A stretch of DNA of 64,000 bases from LMUY01 sp965199095 (GTDB lineage Bacteria; Pseudomonadota; Alphaproteobacteria; Acetobacterales; Acetobacteraceae): positions 124,001 to 188,000 of the forward strand of contig CBDAQM010000003.1 of assembly GCA_965199095.1 (NCBI GenBank), in the 5' to 3' direction. Shown one piece after another: positions 43,142 through 52,172 of the stretch (within the stretch, counting starts at the first letter, position 1; each line of letters opens with the position of its first letter). The notes beneath the pieces were generated by a model that worked only from the letters and a program-made list of their open reading frames with translations, was not told where the DNA came from and searched no databases. The translations under genes and the position numbers were made by a program.

Positions 43142-43987
43142 ATGCCGGACACCAACGTGCTTGCCCAGCCGGTAACCGGGAACCTGCTGGCGGGGAAGCG
43201 CGGCCTGGTGATGGGCGTGGCGAACGACCGGTCCGTCGCCTGGGGCATTGCCGCCGCCTGTGCGGCGCAGGGGGCGGAACTGGCCTTTACGTATCAAGGG
43301 GACGCCTTGGGCAAGCGCGTCCGGCCGCTCGCGGAAGGCCTCGGCAGCAAGCTGGTGCTGCCCTGCGACGTGGCGAGCGACGCCAGCATGGACGCGGCAT
43401 TCGAACAGATTCGGGCAGAATGGGGCGAACTGGACTTCCTGGTCCACTCGATCGGCTGGGCGGACAAGGCGTTCCTGCGCGGAAAGTATATGGACACGCC
43501 GCGGGAGGCGTTCCTGACCGCGTTGGATATCTCCTGCTACTCCTTCACGGCGGTCTGCGCGCGGGCCGTGCCGATGATGAAGCCTGGCGGCGCGCTGCTG
43601 ACCATGACGTATCTCGGCGCCGAACGGGTGATGCCGCATTACAACGTGATGGGCGTGGCCAAGGCGGCGCTGGAGGCGTCGGTGCGCTACCTGGCAGCCG
43701 ACCTTGGTGGCCTCGGCATCCGCGTCAACGCGATCAGCGCCGGGCCGATCAAGACGCTGGCCGCCAGCGGGATCGGCGATTTCCGCTACATCCTGCGCTG
43801 GAACCAATACAACTCCCCCCTCGAGCGCAACACCACGATCGAGGAGGTGGGCGGCGCCGCGCTGTACCTGCTGTCGAACCTGTCCTCCGGCGTGACGGGC
43901 GAGGTGCACCATGTCGACAGCGGCTATCACACGGTGGGGATGAAGAACCCCACCGCGCCCGACATCACCGTCGCCCCGTCCGAGTGA
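43142..43987 (+). CDS. fabI: enoyl-[acyl-carrier-protein] reductase (NADH)
   Basis: 281 residues, short-chain reductase fold. Catalyses the last step of fatty-acid elongation. The FabI nucleotide motif GLVMGVANDRSVAWGIAAA, LVHSIGWADK, and the catalytic Tyr-x6-Lys in HYNVMGVAKAALEAS are intact. A strong AAGGAGG ribosome site precedes ATG 43142; the open frame reaches further upstream but that part overlaps pdxH. aroC follows after 10 bases. Confidence 0.96.
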   Translation: MPDTNVLAQPVTGNLLAGKRGLVMGVANDRSVAWGIAAACAAQGAELAFTYQGDALGKRVRPLAEGLGSKLVLPCDVASDASMDAAFEQIRAEWGELDFLVHSIGWADKAFLRGKYMDTPREAFLTALDISCYSFTAVCARAVPMMKPGGALLTMTYLGAERVMPHYNVMGVAKAALEASVRYLAADLGGLGIRVNAISAGPIKTLAASGIGDFRYILRWNQYNSPLERNTTIEEVGGAALYLLSNLSSGVTGEVHHVDSGYHTVGMKNPTAPDITVAPSE

Positions 43988-43997
43988 ACCCGGCGGC

Positions 43998-45098
43998 GTG
44001 AGCCACAACAGCTTCGGCCACCTGTTCCGCGTCACCACCTGGGGTGAAAGCCACGGGGTGGCGATCGGCTGCGTGGTGGATGGCTGCCCGCCGCTGCTGC
44101 CGCTGACCGAGGCGGACATCCAGCCCTTCCTGGATCGCCGGCGTCCCGGCCAGTCCCGCTACACCACACAGCGGCAGGAGCCGGACACGGTCCGCATCCT
44201 GTCCGGCACGTTCGAGGGCCGGACCACCGGCACGCCGATCGCGCTGCAGATCGACAATGTGGACCAGCGCTCCCGCGACTACAGCGAAATTGCCGAGCGC
44301 TTCCGCCCGGGCCATGCGGACCTCACCTATCAGGTGAAATACGGCATCCGCGACTATCGCGGCGGGGGCCGGTCCTCGGCGCGGGAGACGGCGATGCGGG
44401 TGGCCGCCGGCGCCATCGCGCGGCGGGTGCTGGAGGGCGTCACGATCCGCGGCGCGCTGGTCCAGATGGGCGCGCAGGCGGTGGACCGCGGCCGCTGGGA
44501 CTGGGACGCGGTGGAGCACAACCCGTTCTTCTGCCCCGACCCGGTCGTGGCGGCGCAGTGGGAGGAGCAACTGGCCGGCGTGCGCAAGCGCGGCTCCTCG
44601 GTCGGCGCGGTGATCGAGGTCGTGGCCGAAGGCGTGCCGCCTGGCCTGGGCGCCCCGCTTTACGCCAAGCTGGATGCCGAAATCGCCGCCGCGCTGATGG
44701 GCATCAACGCGGTCAAGGGCGTGGAGATCGGCGAGGGGTTCGCCGCCGCGGCGCTGCATGGCGAGGAGAACGCCGACCCGATGCACATGGCCGATGGCCA
44801 GGTGAGGTTCGGCGCCAACCATGCCGGCGGCATCCTGGGCGGCATTTCCACCGGGCAGCCGATCGTCGCGCGGTTCGCGGTGAAGCCGACGAGTTCCATC
44901 CTAGCGGCAATACCGTCCATCGACCGCCATGGCCAGGAGGTCGATGTCGCAACACGCGGCCGACATGACCCCTGCGTCGGCATCCGGGCCGTACCGGTGG
45001 GGGAGGCGATGCTGGCCTGCGTCCTGGCAGACCATCTGCTCCGCCATCGGGCGCAGACTCCTCCTGTGTCCGAGAAGGCGCATCGGCCCCAGAACTGA
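43998..45098 (+). CDS. aroC: chorismate synthase
   Basis: 366 residues. Converts EPSP to chorismate using reduced FMN. Signatures: LFRVTTWGESHGVAIG at residues 8-23, ERFRPGHADLTYQVKYG, and DYRGGGRSSARETAMRVAAG; PTSSILAAIPSIDRHG and GRHDPCVGIRAVPV near the C-terminus. The GTG start has only a weak ribosome site, suggesting coupling with fabI 10 bases upstream. Confidence 0.96.
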   Translation: MSHNSFGHLFRVTTWGESHGVAIGCVVDGCPPLLPLTEADIQPFLDRRRPGQSRYTTQRQEPDTVRILSGTFEGRTTGTPIALQIDNVDQRSRDYSEIAERFRPGHADLTYQVKYGIRDYRGGGRSSARETAMRVAAGAIARRVLEGVTIRGALVQMGAQAVDRGRWDWDAVEHNPFFCPDPVVAAQWEEQLAGVRKRGSSVGAVIEVVAEGVPPGLGAPLYAKLDAEIAAALMGINAVKGVEIGEGFAAAALHGEENADPMHMADGQVRFGANHAGGILGGISTGQPIVARFAVKPTSSILAAIPSIDRHGQEVDVATRGRHDPCVGIRAVPVGEAMLACVLADHLLRHRAQTPPVSEKAHRPQN

Positions 45099-45157
45099 GC
45101 GGCGGTAACGATCATGTGTGTGGGGCGTGGTTCATAAGCACACTAACCTTCATGCCC

Positions 45158-46363
45158 ATGAGTGATCCGAACGTGCAGGTTGATTGCGCAGCCCTCGCTT
45201 CCTTCGTCGAAGGCTTCGGGTCGCAAGAATGGGCCGACCGTATTTCGGCCCTTGAACGGGAGGCTGCGAAGCCCACCCGGCAAGGCCGGGCGTTGCAGCA
45301 ACGCCATATCATCGAACTGACGATCGACCGCTGGCGCAAGCCGGGCCGCAACCGCCCGCCGAGCCCTGGGGAAGTCTGCATCACGCGGCTTGCCACTGAT
45401 GCCAGCCGCTTGTTCGAAGAATTGCCGAGCCGCAGCCGCGACCGGCTGCGCACCCGCCTGCGACGGGCGGCGGAGGCCGACAACACGTTGATTTCGCCGT
45501 TCCACCTGCTTCGCACCGCGGCCCTGCAACGCGGACGCGGCTTCGATGTGGAGTTCGCCGGGCTGCAGGATGACGCGAACTTCGACCTGCTGATCCACCG
45601 GGACGGGCAAGAGGCCGAGATCGCCTGCGACGTGGTCTCCGCCGAGGATGGGCGGGGCGTCCATCGCGGCGCATGGTCCAATCTTTGCGACCGCGTGGAC
45701 CCCGACTTGCAGACGTGGTTGGCCAGTCATCCCGGCCGCTATTTGCTGAAGATGACGCTGCCGCAGGGCCTGAAGGATCTGCCGGAAGGTGACGCGCTCG
45801 CCGTGCTGCACGGCCGCATCACCACGATGCTGTCCACCATGCGCCGGGCCGATCATGACGAGGCGGCCGTGCTGCGGCTGGACCCGCTGATGCTGGCCGC
45901 GGCGCAGGCGAACGAGTTGGGCTTGATGCCACAGCTCCGCAACGAGTTCGGACCCGAGGCGCATCTGGCGGTCATGACGGCCAAGCGCAGCATGATGGTG
46001 CTGGCCGCCCGCGCCGGGCAGGAGAACGAGGTCGCGGTCGCGGTACGGCGTCGGATGGCCCAGATCGCCCCGGCGCGGCTGACCGGTAGCCGGCCCGGCA
46101 TCCTGGCGATGTTCATCGAAGATACCGACCGGACAGAATGGCGGCTGTTGCGCGAGCGGATGGATTTGGAGGGCGAGACCCGCCAGTTCATGACCGATCC
46201 CGGTGCACGCCCCGTGGTGGCGGTGACCTGCGCGTCCCGGTTGGAGATGTTCGGCATGGCCGTGCCGGACGCGGCGCCTGACGGTGAGTTCCGGTTCCGC
46301 AACCCCTCCCATCCCGCCGCAAAGGTGCCGGCCCTCGCCCCTGCCGTGACGTCTTCGATCTGA
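45158..46363 (+). CDS. hypothetical protein, about 400 residues
   Basis: 401 residues from ATG 45158 (45152 is equally possible). Soluble, no signal or span. The middle FDVEFAGLQDDANFDLLIHR and GQEAEIACDVVSAEDGRG has the strand-acid-strand look of a PD-(D/E)xK nuclease-like core, but the key Lys is not obvious. Arg-rich helices occupy residues ~60-130. No family recognised. It follows aroC after 59 bases with its own leader, so may be separately transcribed. Confidence 0.65.
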   Translation: MSDPNVQVDCAALASFVEGFGSQEWADRISALEREAAKPTRQGRALQQRHIIELTIDRWRKPGRNRPPSPGEVCITRLATDASRLFEELPSRSRDRLRTRLRRAAEADNTLISPFHLLRTAALQRGRGFDVEFAGLQDDANFDLLIHRDGQEAEIACDVVSAEDGRGVHRGAWSNLCDRVDPDLQTWLASHPGRYLLKMTLPQGLKDLPEGDALAVLHGRITTMLSTMRRADHDEAAVLRLDPLMLAAAQANELGLMPQLRNEFGPEAHLAVMTAKRSMMVLAARAGQENEVAVAVRRRMAQIAPARLTGSRPGILAMFIEDTDRTEWRLLRERMDLEGETRQFMTDPGARPVVAVTCASRLEMFGMAVPDAAPDGEFRFRNPSHPAAKVPALAPAVTSSI

Positions 46364-46448
46364 CATCGTCGTGAACGAAGCGTGACGGCCTTCTTGCGGC
46401 CACGTTAGTTGGCATAGTGTTCTATGTTGCGATGCAGTGGAGCGGACG

Positions 46449-46598
46449 ATGGACCATGCCGATTACGACCGGAAGCTGGAGGAGCTGGACCGGTTGTTGA
46501 ACGACCCGGACAGCAAGATGGAGCCGGAGAAGGTCTGGTCGTTGCTGGCGGAAATCTCGTCCCAGGATCTCGCGGCCGCTGAGCCGGCAACTGCGTAG
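46449..46598 (+). CDS. small acidic hypothetical protein
   Basis: 49 residues, MDHADYDRKLEELDRLLNDP at the start and WSLLAEISSQ in the middle, predicted helical and acidic. GGAG lies six bases before the ATG. Too short for reliable family assignment. It ends 53 bases before the IS66 target site. Confidence 0.5.
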   Translation: MDHADYDRKLEELDRLLNDPDSKMEPEKVWSLLAEISSQDLAAAEPATA

Positions 46599-46658
46599 AG
46601 CCCGTAAACCTCCCTATGGGAAAGGGCTTCTATCTTCAATGAGTTCTCAACCCAATAC

Positions 46659-48406
46659 GTAAGAGGGGCAAAAGTGTGGGTAAGCCTCATTTTTTCCTTG
46701 CGCCGATTCGCCGCCGTCGAGTCTTTGCATCATGTGCCGCCACCCTCCACCCTTTCGACGCTGAGCCGTCCAGATCTTGAAGCTCTGCTGGTCGAACTGT
46801 ACGGCGAGGTAGCTGCGCTGAAGCAGGCCGTGGCTGAACTGCGCGAAGAGAACGCGCGGTTGAAAGGCCTCAAAGGCCGCCCGACCATTAAACCGAGCGG
46901 CATGGACAAAGGCGCCGCGCCAATCAAACCCGCCAAGGATGAGAAGCGTCCTGCCCGAGGTAAGGTCACCCCACGGGTCCACGTCGAAGACGAAGTGATC
47001 CAGGTCGAAATCCCGGCCGGCTCGATTTTCAAAGGCCATGAGCCTTTTCTGGTCCAGGACCTTGTGATTTCAGCCAAGGCGACCTGTTACCTGCGAGAAC
47101 GCTGGATAACGCCGGACGGCCGGACGATCCTGGCGCCCTTGCCGCAGGGTATCCAAGGCCATTTTGGCCCGGAATTGCGTAGGTTCGTGCTGGTGCAATA
47201 TCATCAGGGTCAGTCGACGATGCCCCGGCTGCTCGCCCTGTTGCGATCGGTGGGGATTTCGATCTCCAAGCGGCAGTTGGTTCGACTGTTGAATGAGAAC
47301 CACGAGGCGTTTCTCGCCGAAGCCCAGGATGTTCTGCGCGCAGGGTTAGAGACATCGTCATGGGTCAGCGTGGACGACACCGGCGCGCGCCACGCCGGCA
47401 AGAACGGCTTCTGCACGCAGATCGGCAATGAGTGGTTCACCTGGTTCCGCACCCGTTCCTCGAAAAGCCGGCTAAATTTCCTCGACCTGCTGCGCGCCGG
47501 ACATACCGATTACGTGCTCAATGATGCGGCTTACGCCTATATGCGCGAGCATGGCTTGCCGGCCGCGTCGATCACCCTTCTGGCGACGGGGCCACAGACG
47601 TGGTTTGCTGATGAGGCCGCGTGGCTGGCGCATCTCGACCAGCTCGGCTTGTCCGGGTTGAAGGTCACGCCGGACCCAGTTCAGGTCGCCACCGAAGCGA
47701 CGTTGTGGGGTAGCGTTCAGGCGCATGAATTTCTGTGCGACGCAGTGATCCTGAGTGATGACGCCGGGCAGTTCAACGTCAGTCGGCACGCGCTGTGCTG
47801 GGTACACGCCGAACGGCTGGTGCATAAGCTGGACACCTTCAACGACGAGCATCGCGCCGCCCAGACGCGGGTTCGTGGCAAGATTTGGGACTTTTACGCC
47901 GACCTCAAGGCCTACCAACTGAAGCCGAACAATCGGCGGGCTCGGGCGTTACGGGCCCGCTTCGACCGCATTTTCCTCGGCCGCACCGGATTCGTGACGC
48001 TGGACCGCCTGCTTGCGCGGCTGCACGCCAATAAGGCCGAACTGTTGATGGTGCTGGAACGGCCGCAAATTCCGCTCCACACCAACGGGTCAGAAAACGA
48101 CATCCGCTGTCACGTCACACGACGCAAGATCAGCGCCGGAACTCGCAGCGAGGTCGGACGGGATTGCCGCGACGCGTTCCTGAGCCTGGCCAAGACATGC
48201 GACAAACTGGGTATCGCCGTCTGGGACTATCTGGGCAGCAGGCTCAAAGTGGTGGGGGCAGCGATCATTAAACCGCTCGACCACTACGTCAGAGCGCAAT
48301 GCCGACCCGCCTGACAGGCCGACACGCAAACTGCTCTCGGCTACCCATTCATCTCGGGCGTTCGCAGCAATCAGTACAGGCGTGCCCACACTTTTGCCCC
48401 TCTTAC
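46659..48406. mobile_element. complete IS66-family insertion sequence (single-transposase type)
   Basis: 1748 bases. Perfect 22-base inverted repeats beginning GTAAGAGGGGCAAAAGTGTG lie at 46659-46680 and 48385-48406. An 8-base target duplication CCCAATAC flanks it (46651-46658 and 48407-48414), as usual for IS66. It carries one transposase gene and no tnpA/tnpB, like the ISBst12 subgroup. Inserted at the stop codon of phnF. Confidence 0.93.
46734..48314 (+). CDS. IS66-type transposase (TnpC-like)
   Basis: About 526 residues. N-terminal coiled-coil VAALKQAVAELREENARLKG, a linker, then the DDE domain: WVSVDDTGARHAGKNGFCTQ with the first Asp, ILSDDAGQFNVSRHALCWVH with the second, and IPLHTNGSENDIRCHVTRRK with the catalytic Glu. 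Intact. GTG 46734 is chosen; a GTG at 46674 would begin inside the inverted repeat. Confidence 0.9.
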   Translation: MPPPSTLSTLSRPDLEALLVELYGEVAALKQAVAELREENARLKGLKGRPTIKPSGMDKGAAPIKPAKDEKRPARGKVTPRVHVEDEVIQVEIPAGSIFKGHEPFLVQDLVISAKATCYLRERWITPDGRTILAPLPQGIQGHFGPELRRFVLVQYHQGQSTMPRLLALLRSVGISISKRQLVRLLNENHEAFLAEAQDVLRAGLETSSWVSVDDTGARHAGKNGFCTQIGNEWFTWFRTRSSKSRLNFLDLLRAGHTDYVLNDAAYAYMREHGLPAASITLLATGPQTWFADEAAWLAHLDQLGLSGLKVTPDPVQVATEATLWGSVQAHEFLCDAVILSDDAGQFNVSRHALCWVHAERLVHKLDTFNDEHRAAQTRVRGKIWDFYADLKAYQLKPNNRRARALRARFDRIFLGRTGFVTLDRLLARLHANKAELLMVLERPQIPLHTNGSENDIRCHVTRRKISAGTRSEVGRDCRDAFLSLAKTCDKLGIAVWDYLGSRLKVVGAAIIKPLDHYVRAQCRPA

Positions 48407-49122
48407 CCCAATACGAGTTGCACCCGCTCACCGGCGAAGCGGACCCGGCTGAAGGAAATGGGGTGGCCTTGTGGGTCCACGTCCACGCTGTCGACCGCCA
48501 GGATTGCCTCCCGCTTGGGCTGACGCAGCAGGCTGGCTTCCCGTTCGGTCGGCAGCGCGGCGACGATGCGGGTCGAGTGGCGCAGGTAATCCGATAAACC
48601 AAACCGCTCCAGCACCGCCGTGGTGGAGCGTAGTTCGCGATAGGCCGCCGCCAGCCCCGGGAAACGGGACGCAGGGAAATAGCTGGAGGCCAGGCTGATC
48701 GGGACGCCATCGGCACGCCCAAGCGTTTGCAGCATGGTGACGGCAGCGCCAGGCGCCAACGCCAGCGCCTCCGCCACGAAATCCGGCGCCGGCTGCTTCA
48801 GCGCGTCCAGCAGGTCGTGGCTGGCAAGACGGTTCTGCTGTTGCAGGTTGGCCGTAAACCGCGTGCGCTCGGAGATCGGGTATTGGATAAGTGCGTCTTC
48901 CACGAAGGTGCCTAACCCGCGCCGGATACGCACGACGCCTTTTTCCGCCAGCGTCGCCAGGGCGCGCCGGGCGGTATGGCGGTGGACGCCGAACTGCGCC
49001 GCCACCTCCGCCTCTGCCGGCAAGCGTGCGCCTGGTTGCAGCGCTCCGCTTTGGATGTCCCGTGTCAACGCGAGCTCGATCTGGTGCCACATCGGCACCG
49101 GGCTTTCCCGGTTTACCTGCAT
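48403..49122 (-). CDS. phnF: phosphonate metabolism transcriptional regulator PhnF (GntR family)
   Basis: 239 residues. N-terminal winged-helix DNA-binding domain (LPAEAEVAAQFGVHRHTARR with the recognition helix) and C-terminal UTRA ligand-binding domain (VPISLASSYFPASRFPG, VRFAGERVQLVLG). Divergent from phnGHIJKL, which it probably represses. The IS66 element begins in its last codon; both before and after insertion the protein reads VLG-stop, so the product is unchanged. Confidence 0.92.
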   Translation of the reverse strand: MQVNRESPVPMWHQIELALTRDIQSGALQPGARLPAEAEVAAQFGVHRHTARRALATLAEKGVVRIRRGLGTFVEDALIQYPISERTRFTANLQQQNRLASHDLLDALKQPAPDFVAEALALAPGAAVTMLQTLGRADGVPISLASSYFPASRFPGLAAAYRELRSTTAVLERFGLSDYLRHSTRIVAALPTEREASLLRQPKREAILAVDSVDVDPQGHPISFSRVRFAGERVQLVLG

Positions 49123-49148
49123 CCCGCACCTCTACGCGCATGTGACAA

Positions 49149-49191
49149 TTTGACGTATGAACGACATCACCCCTAGATGTCTAGACGTCTG
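49149..49191 (+). promoter_or_regulatory. phnG promoter with probable PhnF operator
   Basis: AGATGTCTAGACGTCT at 49175-49190 is an imperfect palindrome centred on TCTAGA (14 of 16 positions symmetric), the form expected for a GntR-type dimer. A TTGACG hexamer at 49150-49155 and a weak CTAGAT 17 bases on would make the operator overlap the -10 region, fitting repression by PhnF. Inferred from sequence only. Confidence 0.55.
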
Positions 49192-49227
49192 CTTGATACA
49201 TGAGCGCGCGGTGGAAGGATGGGGCCG

Positions 49228-49668
49228 ATGGAGGATCGCAGCGACCGGCAGACTTGGATGGCGGTGCTCGCCCGGGCGAGCACCAGGGAGATCGACGCCT
49301 TGCTCGCGGATTGCGCCACGCTGCCGTCCTACACCGTGCTGCGCGGTCCCGAGACCGGGCTGGTGATGACCCGGGGCCGCACGGGGGGTGGCGGCGCGCC
49401 GTTCCACCTGGGAGAGATGACGGTCTCGCGTTGCACCGTCCGCACCCAGGCTGGCTTCACCGGGCACGCCTATGTCGCGGGGCGGGATTTGCATCAGGCC
49501 GAACTCGCCGCGCTGCTCGACGGCGTTCTGCAGGACCCGGCGCGGCAGGATGTGCAGCACGCCGTGATAGCGCCGCTCGCGGAGATGCAGGCGCAGCGCC
49601 GGGCAGCCATCGCCGCGAAGGCCGCTGCCACGCGGGTCCAGTTCTTCACCATGGCGACCATGCGATGA
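49228..49668 (+). CDS. phnG: phosphonate C-P lyase subunit PhnG
   Basis: 146 residues. Core subunit of the C-P lyase complex. RQTWMAVLARASTREIDALL and GEMTVSRCTVR then GHAYVAGRDLHQAELAALLD are PhnG features. ATG 49228 is favoured for spacing from AAGGATGGGG; 49219 is possible. Stop overlaps phnH start (ATGA). Confidence 0.93.
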   Translation: MEDRSDRQTWMAVLARASTREIDALLADCATLPSYTVLRGPETGLVMTRGRTGGGGAPFHLGEMTVSRCTVRTQAGFTGHAYVAGRDLHQAELAALLDGVLQDPARQDVQHAVIAPLAEMQAQRRAAIAAKAAATRVQFFTMATMR

Positions 49669-50252
49669 CCAGCGCCGATCGCCGCGGCGTCGACCTCCCT
49701 GGCTTCGCCCAGCCAGTGGCCGACGCGCAATCCTGCTTCCGTGCCGTGTTGGACGCCATGTCGCACCCGGGCCGCATCGTCCCTGCAGGCGAGGGATTGC
49801 GAGCGCCGCCCCCGCTCGCGCCCGCCACGGCCGCCGTCTTGCTGACCCTTGCCGATGCGGAGACGCCGGTCTGGCTTGATGCGGAGGCCGCACCCGCGAC
49901 GGACTGGCTCCGCTTCCACTGCGGCAGCACGCTGGCGGAGGCCGGGGTCGCCACATTCGCGGTGTGCCTGCGCCTGCGGCCTCTTACGTCGTTTGATTGG
50001 GGCAGCCATGACGGGCCGGAAACCAGCGCCACCGTGATCCTGCAACTTGCCGGCTTCGAGGCCGGCCCGCGCCTGCGCCTCAGCGGTCCCGGGCTCCGGC
50101 AGCCGGAGACGGTCCGCCTCGGCCTGCCGGAGGGCTTCGTCGCGGACTGGCGGGCCAACCATGCCGCCTTCCCGCGCGGCGTGGACATGGTGCTGTGCGC
50201 GGGCACGCAGCTTGCCGCGCTGCCCCGCAGCCTGTCGATCGAGGTGGCCTGA
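49665..50252 (+). CDS. phnH: phosphonate C-P lyase subunit PhnH
   Basis: 195 residues. PhnH forms part of the C-P lyase core (PhnGHIJ). FAQPVADAQSCFRAVLDAMS and HPGRIV near the N-terminus, and RLSGPGLRQPETVRLGLP with FPRGVDMVL near the C-terminus, are typical. Starts at the ATGA overlap with phnG; longer in-frame reading overlaps phnG and is a shadow. Confidence 0.92.
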   Translation: MTSADRRGVDLPGFAQPVADAQSCFRAVLDAMSHPGRIVPAGEGLRAPPPLAPATAAVLLTLADAETPVWLDAEAAPATDWLRFHCGSTLAEAGVATFAVCLRLRPLTSFDWGSHDGPETSATVILQLAGFEAGPRLRLSGPGLRQPETVRLGLPEGFVADWRANHAAFPRGVDMVLCAGTQLAALPRSLSIEVA

Positions 50253-50253
50253 C

Positions 50254-51330
50254 ATGGCGTATGTCGCAGTCAAAGGCGGCGAGCAGGCGATCGCCAACGC
50301 CCATGCCTGGCTCGCGGAGCAGCGCCGCGGCGACCCGGCGGTGCCGGAACTCGGCACCGACCAGATCGACGCCCAGCTTGGCCGCGCCGTGGACCGGGTG
50401 ATGGCGGAGGGGTCGATCTACGACCGGGGCCTCGCCGCCCTCGCCATCAAGCAGGCGCAGGGGGATTTGGTCGAAGCCGCCTTCCTGCTCCGCGCCTACC
50501 GCACCACCCTGCCGCGCTTCGCCACCAGCCTGCCCGTGGAGACGGCCGCGATGGAGGTCGCCCGCCGCATCTCCGCCATCTACAAGGATTTGCCCGGCGG
50601 CCAGGTGCTGGGCCCGACCTACGACTACACGCACCGGCTGCTGGACTTCGCCCTGGCTGCCGGCGGCGCGGCGCCTGCGGCCGCGATGGCGGATACGCCG
50701 GCCGAGCGGCTCGCCCCGGTCAGCAGCATCCTGCAGGCCGAGGGGCTGATCGAGGGTGATGGCGGGGCCGGGCATGCGGTGGATTTGACCCGCGAACCGC
50801 TGGCCTTCCCCGCCGAGCGGGCCACGCGCTTGCAGGCGCTGTCGCGGGCCGACGAGGGGTTCCTGCTGGCGCTCGGCTACTCCACCCAGCGCGGCTATGG
50901 CAGCAACCACCCGTTCGTGGGCGAAATCCGCGTCGGCGCCGTGGCGGTGGCGCTGGAGCCGCCGGAACTCGGCTTCGCCATCGATATCGGCGACATCACC
51001 GTCACCGAATGCCAGATGGTCAACCAGTTCGCCGGGTCGAAGACCGAGCCGCCGCAATTCACCCGCGGCTACGGCCTGTGCTTCGGCCACTCGGAACGCA
51101 AGGCGATGGCGATGTCCCTGGTCGACCGCGCGATGCGCGCGGAGGAGCTGGGGGAGGACCGCACCGCCCCGGCGCAGGACGTCGAGTTCGTGATGTACCA
51201 TTGCGACAACGTGGAGGCGAACGGCTTCGTCGAGCACCTGAAGCTGCCGCACTACGTCGATTTCCAAAGCGAGCTGGAGACGATCCGCCGCATGCGGGCG
51301 GAGGCGGCGATGGCGGAGGCGGCAGAATGA
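50254..51330 (+). CDS. phnI: phosphonate C-P lyase subunit PhnI
   Basis: 358 residues. With PhnG, H and L it attaches the phosphonate to the ribose of ATP, displacing adenine. MAYVAVKGGEQAIANAHAWL at the start, LGYSTQRGYGSNHPFVGEIR and GLCFGHSERKAMAMSLVDRA, and VEFVMYHCDNVEANGFVEHL are conserved. Starts 1 base after phnH and overlaps phnJ (ATGA). Confidence 0.95.
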   Translation: MAYVAVKGGEQAIANAHAWLAEQRRGDPAVPELGTDQIDAQLGRAVDRVMAEGSIYDRGLAALAIKQAQGDLVEAAFLLRAYRTTLPRFATSLPVETAAMEVARRISAIYKDLPGGQVLGPTYDYTHRLLDFALAAGGAAPAAAMADTPAERLAPVSSILQAEGLIEGDGGAGHAVDLTREPLAFPAERATRLQALSRADEGFLLALGYSTQRGYGSNHPFVGEIRVGAVAVALEPPELGFAIDIGDITVTECQMVNQFAGSKTEPPQFTRGYGLCFGHSERKAMAMSLVDRAMRAEELGEDRTAPAQDVEFVMYHCDNVEANGFVEHLKLPHYVDFQSELETIRRMRAEAAMAEAAE

Positions 51331-52172
51331 ACGGCTACAACTTCGCCTATCTGGACGAGCAGACCAAGCGGATGATCCGCCGCGCCATCCTCAAGGGTGT
51401 GGCGATCCCCGGGCATCAGGTGCCGTTCGGCAGCCGGGAGATGCCGCTGCCCTATGGCTGGGGCACCGGCGGCATCCAGGTGACCGCGTCCGTGCTCGGC
51501 CAGTCGGACGTGCTGAAGGTGATCGACCAGGGTGCGGACGACACCACCAACGCCGTGTCGATCCGCGCCTTCTTCGCCCGCACCGCCGGGGTGCAGACGA
51601 CGACGCATACCGGCGCCGCCACCGTGATCCAGACCCGGCACCGCGTGCCGGAGCAGGCGCTGCGGGAGGGCCAGATCCTGGTCTACCAGGTGCCGCAGCC
51701 GGAGCCGCTCTACGCGCTGGAGCACAGCCGGGCGGAAACGCGGCGGATGCACGGGCTGGCCGAGTACGGGCTGATGCACGTCAAGCTGTACGAGGACATC
51801 GCGCGCTACGGCCACATCTCCATCGCCTACAGCTACCCGGTGATGGTGAACGGGCGCTACCTGATGTCGCCCAGCCCGATCCCCGCCTTCGACAACCCGA
51901 AGCTGAACATGATGCCGGCCTTGCAGCTGTTCGGCGCCGGGCGGGAGAAGCGGATCTACGCCATCCCGCCCTACACCGCCGTCCGCTCGCTGGATTTCGA
52001 CGACCATCCGTTCCGCCTGACCCGGGCGCCGCATTGCTGCGCGCTGTGCGGCTGCGCCACCAGCTACCTCGACGAGGTGGTCACGGACGACCGCGGCGGC
52101 CGCATGTTCGTCTGCTCCGACACCGATTGGTGCGAGCAGAACCGCACCCGCCAGAAGGAGGCCGCGGAATGA
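51327..52172 (+). CDS. phnJ: alpha-D-ribose 1-methylphosphonate 5-phosphate C-P-lyase PhnJ
   Basis: 281 residues. Radical-SAM enzyme that breaks the carbon-phosphorus bond. The N-terminus NGYNFAYLDEQTKRMIRRAI is typical, and the [4Fe-4S]-ligating cysteines are seen in APHCCALCGCATSY and the following MFVCSDTDWCEQNR. All expected cysteines are present. ATGA overlaps at both ends. Confidence 0.96.
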   Translation: MNGYNFAYLDEQTKRMIRRAILKGVAIPGHQVPFGSREMPLPYGWGTGGIQVTASVLGQSDVLKVIDQGADDTTNAVSIRAFFARTAGVQTTTHTGAATVIQTRHRVPEQALREGQILVYQVPQPEPLYALEHSRAETRRMHGLAEYGLMHVKLYEDIARYGHISIAYSYPVMVNGRYLMSPSPIPAFDNPKLNMMPALQLFGAGREKRIYAIPPYTAVRSLDFDDHPFRLTRAPHCCALCGCATSYLDEVVTDDRGGRMFVCSDTDWCEQNRTRQKEAAE

